The notes under the pieces were generated by a model. That model did not search any database, had not been told where the DNA came from, and worked only from the letters and a program-made list of their open reading frames with translations. A DNA stretch of 64,000 nucleotides, taken from NCBI RefSeq assembly GCF_001894805.1, contig NZ_BCWX01000007.1, positions 1 through 64,000 on the forward strand, written 5' to 3'. Positions 59,190-64,000 of this stretch are shown piece after piece. A program made the translations under genes and the position numbers. The stretch is from Rhodococcus globerulus NBRC 14531. Its GTDB lineage: Bacteria; Actinomycetota; Actinomycetes; Mycobacteriales; Mycobacteriaceae. The stretch's first letter is position 1; each line of letters starts with the position of its first letter.

Positions 59190-59957
59190 ATGGCAACGAA
59201 GGTGTACCAGTCCGCGACCGATGCGGTCGCCGACATCACCGACGCCTCGACCCTGGCCGTCGGCGGATTCGGACTGTGCGGAATCCCTGACGCCTTGATC
59301 GAAGCGATCGCGGCAACCAGCGCACGGGAACTCGAAGTGTTCTCCAACAACTGCGGCGTTGACGATCACGGACTCGGAATCCTGCTGTCTGCCGGTCGAA
59401 TTCGGCGCGTGACGGCGTCGTACGTCGGCGAGAACAAGGAATTCGCGCGTCAGTACCTGGCTGGCGAACTCGAAGTGGAACTGACACCGCAAGGAACACT
59501 GGCAGAACGCCTGCGCGCCGGCGGAACCGGAATCCCGGCGTTCTTCACTCCGGCAGGTGTCGGTAGCCCTATCTCCGACGGCGGCATGCCCTGGCGCTAC
59601 AACAGCGACGGTTCCATCGCAATTGCGTCCCCGCCCAAGGAAACTCGCACCTTCGGAACCAAGCGATACGTGATGGAAGAAGCAATCACGGCCGATTACG
59701 CCCTGGTTCACGCCGTCATGGGTGACACCGAGGGCAACCTCGTCTTCGACAAGACGGCGATGAACTTCAACCCACTCGCCGCTATGGCCGGGCGAATCAC
59801 CATCGCCCAGGTGGAACGGCTTGTCGAGCCTGGCGAGATCGACCCGGCTTCAGTTCATCTTCCTGGGGTTTTCGTCCAGCGTGTTGTCCACACCGGGCCC
59901 CAGAACAAACGAATCGAAAAGCGAACCGTCAGCGCGTCCGAAGGAGCAACACGATGA
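59190..59957 (+). CDS. 3-oxoacid CoA-transferase subunit A
   Basis: A 255-residue alpha subunit of a succinyl-CoA:3-ketoacid (acetoacetate or 3-oxoadipate) CoA-transferase. [22 protein letters not shown] (about 22-43) is the CoA-binding glycine-rich motif, with [17 protein letters not shown] following. ATG 59190 is chosen because GGGGAG lies six bases upstream; ATG 59184 abuts it. It forms an ATGA-coupled operon with subunit B and a thiolase under the IclR promoter. Acetoacetate use is slightly favoured by the type of thiolase. Confidence 0.92.
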   Translation: MATKVYQSATDAVADITDASTLAVGGFGLCGIPDALIEAIAATSARELEVFSNNCGVDDHGLGILLSAGRIRRVTASYVGENKEFARQYLAGELEVELTPQGTLAERLRAGGTGIPAFFTPAGVGSPISDGGMPWRYNSDGSIAIASPPKETRTFGTKRYVMEEAITADYALVHAVMGDTEGNLVFDKTAMNFNPLAAMAGRITIAQVERLVEPGEIDPASVHLPGVFVQRVVHTGPQNKRIEKRTVSASEGATR

Positions 59958-60616
59958 CCGCATCAGCCACAGTGACCGGTTGGACCCGCAACGACATGGC
60001 GGCTCGTGCCGCGGCCGAGATGATCGACGGCGAATACGTGAACCTCGGAATCGGTCTGCCCACCTTGATCCCCGGATACCTCAGCTCGGACGTTCGGGTA
60101 GTTCTGCACTCGGAGAACGGCATCCTGGGCACCGGCCCGTACCCCACCGAGGACAACGTCGACCCGGATCTGATCAACGCGGGCAAGGAAACCGTCACCG
60201 TCAATCCCGGTGCGGCATACTTCGATTCCGCTCTTTCCTTCGGCATGATCCGCGGCGGCCACATCGACACCGCAGTTCTCGGCGGCATGCAGGTCTCGAA
60301 GACCGGCGACCTCGCCAACTGGATGGTCCCCGGCAAAATGGTCAAGGGCATGGGCGGCGCGATGGATCTTGTCCATGGTGCCCGTCGTGTCATCGTCGTC
60401 ATGGAACACACCGATCGCGACGGCAACCCCAAGATTGTCGACGCATGCACCCTGCCGCTGACCGGCCAAGGCGTCGTAGATCGCATCATCACCAACCTTG
60501 CAGTCATCGACGTCACCGACGGCGGCACACTTACCTTGCGTGAATTGGCCCCCGGCGTCACTGTCGATGACGTTGTCAGTGCCACCGGCACCGAATTGAA
60601 AGTAGACCTGACATGA
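59954..60616 (+). CDS. 3-oxoacid CoA-transferase subunit B
   Basis: A 220-residue beta subunit. [16 protein letters not shown] (about 31-46) and the catalytic glutamate in [16 protein letters not shown] (Glu about 55) are present, followed by [40 protein letters not shown]. It joins subunit A to transfer CoA from succinyl-CoA to a 3-oxoacid. Its start and stop overlap both neighbours by ATGA, giving strict co-translation. Confidence 0.93.
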   Translation: MTASATVTGWTRNDMAARAAAEMIDGEYVNLGIGLPTLIPGYLSSDVRVVLHSENGILGTGPYPTEDNVDPDLINAGKETVTVNPGAAYFDSALSFGMIRGGHIDTAVLGGMQVSKTGDLANWMVPGKMVKGMGGAMDLVHGARRVIVVMEHTDRDGNPKIVDACTLPLTGQGVVDRIITNLAVIDVTDGGTLTLRELAPGVTVDDVVSATGTELKVDLT

Positions 60617-61806
60617 CCAGTTCTGTGATTGTTGCCGGAGCCCGTACCCCGATGGGTCGACTCATGGGTTCGTTGAAGGACCTGTCCGGGTCCGATCTCG
60701 GTGGCATCGCCATCAAGGGCGCCCTCGAGAAGGCCGGTGTCGCCCCGGAGCAGGTCGAGTACGTCATCATGGGTCAGGTTCTCACCGCCGGCGCCGGTCA
60801 GATGCCCGCCCGTCAGGCCGCCGTCGCCGCGGGCATCCCGATGAACGTTCCCGCCCTGAGCATCAACAAGGTCTGCCTCTCCGGTGTCGACGCCATCGCC
60901 CTGGCCGATCAGCTGATCCGCGCCGGCGAATTCGACGTCGTCGTCGCCGGCGGTCAGGAATCGATGTCCCGCGCACCGCACATGCTCGAAAAAAGCCGCG
61001 AAGGGTTCAAGTACGGCGACGTCACGATGCGCGACCACATGGCGTACGACGGCCTGCACGACATCTTCACCGACCAGGCGATGGGCCTGCTCACCGAACA
61101 GGTCAACCAACAGGACGACACCCACATCACCCGCGCGGAGCAGGACGCGTTTGCCGCGGCCTCACACCAGAACGCCGCCCGCGCCTGGAAGGACGGCCTC
61201 TTCGACAACGAGGTCGTCCCCGTCTCGATCCCGCAGCGCAAGGGCGATCCGATCGTCTTCACGCAGGACGAGGGCATCCGCGCCGACACCACCGTCGAAT
61301 CCCTCGGCAAACTGCGTCCCGCGTTCAGCAAGGACGGCACCATCACCGCCGGCTCCGCCTCCCCGATCTCCGACGGCGCCGCCGCCGTGGTCGTGATGAG
61401 CAAGGCCAAGGCCGAAGAACTCGGTGTGGCGTGGATCGCGGAGATCGGTGCCCACGGTGTGGTCGCCGGACCCGATTCGACCCTGCAGTCCCAGCCGGCG
61501 CGGGCCATCGCGAAGGCCTGCGCGAAGGAAGGCATCAACCCCACCGATCTCGATCTCGTCGAGATCAACGAGGCGTTCGCGGCCGTCGGTATCGCCTCCA
61601 CGCGTGAGCTCGGCCTCGACCCGGCGAAGGTGAACGTCAACGGCGGCGCCATCGCCGTCGGGCACCCCCTCGGGATGTCCGGTGCCCGGATCGCGCTGCA
61701 CCTCGCGCTCGAGTTGGCGCGCCGCGGCGGCGGCATCGGCGCGGCCGCACTGTGCGGCGGCGGCGGGCAGGGCGACGCACTGATCGTCCGCGTACCCAAG
61801 GCCTAG
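60613..61806 (+). CDS. Acetyl-CoA acetyltransferase (thiolase)
   Basis: A 397-residue thiolase cleaving acetoacetyl-CoA or 3-oxoadipyl-CoA. The catalytic cysteine is in [20 protein letters not shown] (about residue 90). [29 protein letters not shown] (His) and the C-terminal [12 protein letters not shown] (Cys) complete the site. The pattern is closer to FadA4/AtoB acetyl-CoA acetyltransferases than to PcaF. Codon use is more strongly G/C-ending than in neighbouring genes, as expected for a highly expressed enzyme. It is the last gene of the operon. Confidence 0.93.
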   Translation: MTSSVIVAGARTPMGRLMGSLKDLSGSDLGGIAIKGALEKAGVAPEQVEYVIMGQVLTAGAGQMPARQAAVAAGIPMNVPALSINKVCLSGVDAIALADQLIRAGEFDVVVAGGQESMSRAPHMLEKSREGFKYGDVTMRDHMAYDGLHDIFTDQAMGLLTEQVNQQDDTHITRAEQDAFAAASHQNAARAWKDGLFDNEVVPVSIPQRKGDPIVFTQDEGIRADTTVESLGKLRPAFSKDGTITAGSASPISDGAAAVVVMSKAKAEELGVAWIAEIGAHGVVAGPDSTLQSQPARAIAKACAKEGINPTDLDLVEINEAFAAVGIASTRELGLDPAKVNVNGGAIAVGHPLGMSGARIALHLALELARRGGGIGAAALCGGGGQGDALIVRVPKA

Positions 61807-61821
61807 AGGCCAGACGACGGT

Positions 61822-62646
61822 TCAGCGCGGATACAGTCGCCGCAGATGCCTGGGAACGACAAACGGATTCCAGGTATCTGCGGCCTGCGCGAGCCGGTCG
61901 GCCACGGCCCACAACGCCGAAGGATTGTGCGTCAACCCCATGTGACTGCCATGTACCGCAACACTTTCCGAACGATCCGACGGGAAGTCGCGGCACACCT
62001 GCCACGGAACCACACCGTCCCGCTTGGAGTAGAGCGCCGTTGCCGGAACGGGTAACGGGTGACCGAGTTCCCACTCGATACCGTTGACGGGTGGAAGAAT
62101 CGCATGGTTGCCGGACATACGTGAGTACAGCGCACCGACACGCGTCTGCTGCAGGTTGCTCAACCCGAATGGACTTCCCAGGGTGATCACCTGTCGCACG
62201 GAGTGCGGGAGATCCCGCGCAAGTTGGCGGGCATAGATACCGCCCAAGCTCCACCCGATCACCGACACCGGTTTGTCGTAGCGATCCGCCAGACCTGCGA
62301 GGACCCCAGGCAGACCGTCGACAACCTGAGGCGTCGGCCCGGTATTGATGCCGAGGTTCCAGCCGTGGACTCGATATCCGAGAAACCGCAAGTACGCGCG
62401 CATTGCCATCGTCGACGTGTCGGACGCCAACAATCCCGGCAGGACCAGAATCGGGTGTCCGTCACCTCGCGGCGAACGGAGCAACCACGGTGCCGCGAGC
62501 ACCAGCGAGGCAATGTCGGCGAGCCCTCGTGGCGGTTCCGTCAGGCACATCGCCAACGACGGCGGTCCTGGAAGAAGCTCGGGGAAAGTTTCGGGAAGCT
62601 CGGAGCACCCGAGGTCCACTACAGACGTATCCGCCGCGACAGACAC
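61822..62646 (-). CDS. Alpha/beta hydrolase (lipase-like)
   Basis: A 274-residue hydrolase. HPILVLPGLLASDTSTMAMRAYLRFLGYRVHGWNLGINTGP (about 64-104), the nucleophile in VIGWSLGGIYARQLA, the acid region YSKRDGVVPW and the histidine in HGSHMGLTHNPSAL are clear. No signal peptide is visible, so it is probably cytoplasmic; triacylglycerol- or ester-hydrolysing activity is inferred from the fold. It is transcribed alone, convergent to the thiolase. Confidence 0.85.
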   Translation of the reverse strand: MSVAADTSVVDLGCSELPETFPELLPGPPSLAMCLTEPPRGLADIASLVLAAPWLLRSPRGDGHPILVLPGLLASDTSTMAMRAYLRFLGYRVHGWNLGINTGPTPQVVDGLPGVLAGLADRYDKPVSVIGWSLGGIYARQLARDLPHSVRQVITLGSPFGLSNLQQTRVGALYSRMSGNHAILPPVNGIEWELGHPLPVPATALYSKRDGVVPWQVCRDFPSDRSESVAVHGSHMGLTHNPSALWAVADRLAQAADTWNPFVVPRHLRRLYPR

Positions 62647-62831
62647 CTGGACTCCTTGTCGGCCGGTGTCCGGGCGGTTCGCCCCACCTGGCCGGAGGGG
62701 ACGGTTCCGTGGGCTGTGTTGTCAACCCACGGAGCCTTGTCCGTGATCGCCACCGGTAGCGAACCTGGACCGATACTGCGCACCAGTTTCCGACGCGGAA
62801 ACTCGGTGTGATCCAGAACACTATTGGCGCA

Positions 62832-62850
62832 TACGTTGCAACTACGTTGC
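62832..62850. repeat. Direct repeat TACGTTGC x2, 11 bases apart
   Basis: Two copies of TACGTTGC spaced by one helical turn lie 34-52 bases upstream of the PPOX gene start. They may be a regulator site. Confidence 0.45.
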
Positions 62851-62883
62851 GGACTTGTCGCGAACCTGCGGAAGGATCAATTG

Positions 62884-63300
62884 ATGTCGTTCACAGACCA
62901 GGAAATCGAGTACATGGCGTCGCAACCTCTTGCGAGAGTTGCCACTGTGGGCCCAGACGGTCAACCGGACGTCGTGCCGTTGGCCTTCGAATACGACGGC
63001 ACTCACCTATGGATAGGTGGGGTCGGCGAGGCCGTCGTCAATACCCGCAAATTCCGCAACATCCGCTCAGGGCACTACGAGGTTGCACTGGTCATCGATG
63101 ACATGCCGTCGTTCGAGCCATTCGTCGCGCGCGGAATCAGGATCTACGGCATTGCCGAACCGCCGATCGACAGGGTGGGCATGGTCGGCCCCGGGGTCTA
63201 CTCACGCATCACGCCGACAATCTCGTGGAGTTGGAACTTGGGCGGAGAGCCTGCTGGTGACACCTGGTACGAATCACACCGAACCGTACACACGCGGTAG
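62884..63300 (+). CDS. PPOX-class F420-dependent oxidoreductase-like protein
   Basis: A 138-residue split-barrel flavin/F420-binding protein. MSFTDQEIEYMASQPLARVATVGPDGQPDVVPLAFEYDG (1-39) and GGVGEAVVNTRKFRNIRSGHYEVALVIDD are typical of the pyridoxamine-phosphate-oxidase-like F420 subgroup in actinobacteria. It reduces unknown small substrates. ATG 62884 follows GAAGG by eight bases; a 20-residue longer frame is not needed. It is convergent with the HxlR gene, one base apart. Confidence 0.87.
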   Translation: MSFTDQEIEYMASQPLARVATVGPDGQPDVVPLAFEYDGTHLWIGGVGEAVVNTRKFRNIRSGHYEVALVIDDMPSFEPFVARGIRIYGIAEPPIDRVGMVGPGVYSRITPTISWSWNLGGEPAGDTWYESHRTVHTR

Positions 63301-63301
63301 T

Positions 63302-63655
63302 TCAGCTCGTACAACCCTCGGCCGGCAGATTCTCGGCAGCCCAGGTCGTCAATTCACTCAACGCAGGGAGCAAGGCCTGGCCAGACACCGTGAGTTGGTA
63401 CTCCACGGCAATGGGCGGTCCGGCGTCGACGGTCCGTGTCACCAGCCCTGCGCTCGCCAGTTCGGTCAACCGGTCAGATAGTACGGAATCACTGATTCCC
63501 CCGACCGCACGCTTCAGTTCCGCGAATCCCGCAGGCCCACCGAGCAGCGTTGCGAGGATGACACCGTTCCAGCGTTTGCCGAGAAAGCGGAAAGCCCGTG
63601 CCAACGCCGCATCACAGACGCGGGGTTGATGATCAGTTCCACTCTTACTCTCCAC
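63302..63655 (-). CDS. HxlR-family transcriptional regulator
   Basis: A 117-residue winged-helix regulator. FRFLGKRWNGVILATLLGGPAGFAELKRAVGGISDSVLSDRLTELASAGLVTRTV (about 22-76) is the HxlR domain, with an early cysteine (VCDAALAR) that may sense redox or electrophiles. It is divergent from the nitroreductase gene at the window end, the usual HxlR-nitroreductase pairing, which it probably regulates. Confidence 0.9.
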   Translation of the reverse strand: MESKSGTDHQPRVCDAALARAFRFLGKRWNGVILATLLGGPAGFAELKRAVGGISDSVLSDRLTELASAGLVTRTVDAGPPIAVEYQLTVSGQALLPALSELTTWAAENLPAEGCTS

Positions 63656-63761
63656 TTCACCATCCTAGCGTCAGTGCTAACGTACTCATAGTCACTTTGT
63701 TTTTACTAGCAACTCGTCTTGCCGGAGATGCCTGGCAAGCCATCACGGAACGGAACCACCG

Positions 63762-64000
63762 ATGTCAATCGACGCAGCCACCCCATTTACCGCAAAGCAG
63801 CTCGACACCGCCAGCCGCGAACTTCTCTTCACCGAAGCTCGCACGGCCAACTCATTCTCTAACGAACCTGTGACCGACGACGAACTCACCGCGATCTGGG
63901 AACTCGCGAAGTGGGCGCCGACCGCAGCCAACACCAACCCGCTTCGCGTGCTCTTCGTACGGACAGAGGAGGGTAAAGCGCGCCTTGTAGAGCACATGGC
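63762..64000 (+). CDS. Nitroreductase-family protein (5' part, cut by window end)
   Basis: The first 79 codons or so of an FMN-dependent nitroreductase, open at the window edge. It starts MSIDAATPFTAKQLDTASRELLFTEARTANSFSNEPV and continues with ELAKWAPTAANTNPLRVLFVRT. This resembles the RutE/HadB-type malonic-semialdehyde reductase branch; the RTANSFS and PTAANTNPLR stretches are typical. It is divergent from the HxlR gene. Confidence 0.85.
   Translation, partial: MSIDAATPFTAKQLDTASRELLFTEARTANSFSNEPVTDDELTAIWELAKWAPTAANTNPLRVLFVRTEEGKARLVEHM

Noticed and set aside
1..64000. tRNA, rRNA, CRISPR, insertion sequence, prophage or plasmid origin
   Set aside because: No clover-leaf gene, regularly spaced repeat array, transposase, integrase or phage gene was recognised on reading both strands.

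Overview
The window looks like chromosomal DNA of a mycolic-acid actinobacterium, most likely a Rhodococcus of the R. erythropolis/qingshengii type. This is inferred from the moderately high G+C, the abundance of acyl-CoA dehydrogenases in alpha/beta pairs, several F420-type luciferase-like oxidoreductases, EthA-like Baeyer-Villiger and KshB-like reductase proteins, and GTG starts. No rRNA, tRNA, CRISPR array, insertion sequence or prophage was seen. Nearly all of it is coding.

Region 1 (1-6.5 kb): an amidohydrolase with an altered metal motif, a SnoaL-like protein, an acyl-CoA dehydrogenase pair, two hotdog thioesterases, an F420-type LLM oxidoreductase and a second SnoaL-like protein. The divergent promoter carries a 13+13 bp palindrome.

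Region 2 (6.5-23 kb): a large CoA-ester catabolic block built around one TetR-type regulator. It has two acyl-CoA dehydrogenase pairs, two crotonases, two acyl-CoA ligases, a thiolase, an SDR, a thioesterase, a MeaB-type GTPase, an LLM oxidoreductase, a dihydrodipicolinate-reductase-like protein and a ferredoxin-type reductase. Four promoter regions share the same palindrome (GAGAA, five bases, TTCTC), so they probably form one regulon for a cyclic or branched carboxylic acid.

Region 3 (23-35.8 kb): a peptide-type ABC importer with three paralogous lipoprotein binding proteins, followed by a cytoplasmic-looking sulfatase and a LysR regulator. The layout suggests uptake and hydrolysis of a sulfate ester.

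Region 4 (35.8-40.7 kb): a four-gene operon of CaiB/BaiF CoA-transferase, F420-type LLM oxidoreductase and the small and large subunits of a B12-dependent acyl-CoA mutase, divergent from an SDR. It looks like a carbon-skeleton rearrangement pathway of unknown substrate.

Region 5 (40.7-58.2 kb): mixed genes. These include a PhaC-like hydrolase, an uncharacterised protein paired with an APH-type kinase, a TerD-vWA fusion, a MarR-controlled FMN monooxygenase/reductase pair, a CD225 protein, a secreted lipase, a Baeyer-Villiger monooxygenase, a FetB-like permease, a GtrA protein, a QacA-like exporter, two related TetR regulators with duplicated operators, and a meta-cleavage-type hydrolase.

Region 6 (58.2-64 kb): an IclR regulator divergent from a 3-oxoacid CoA-transferase and thiolase operon (acetoacetate or 3-oxoadipate type use), then a hydrolase, a PPOX-fold protein, an HxlR regulator and a nitroreductase cut by the window end.
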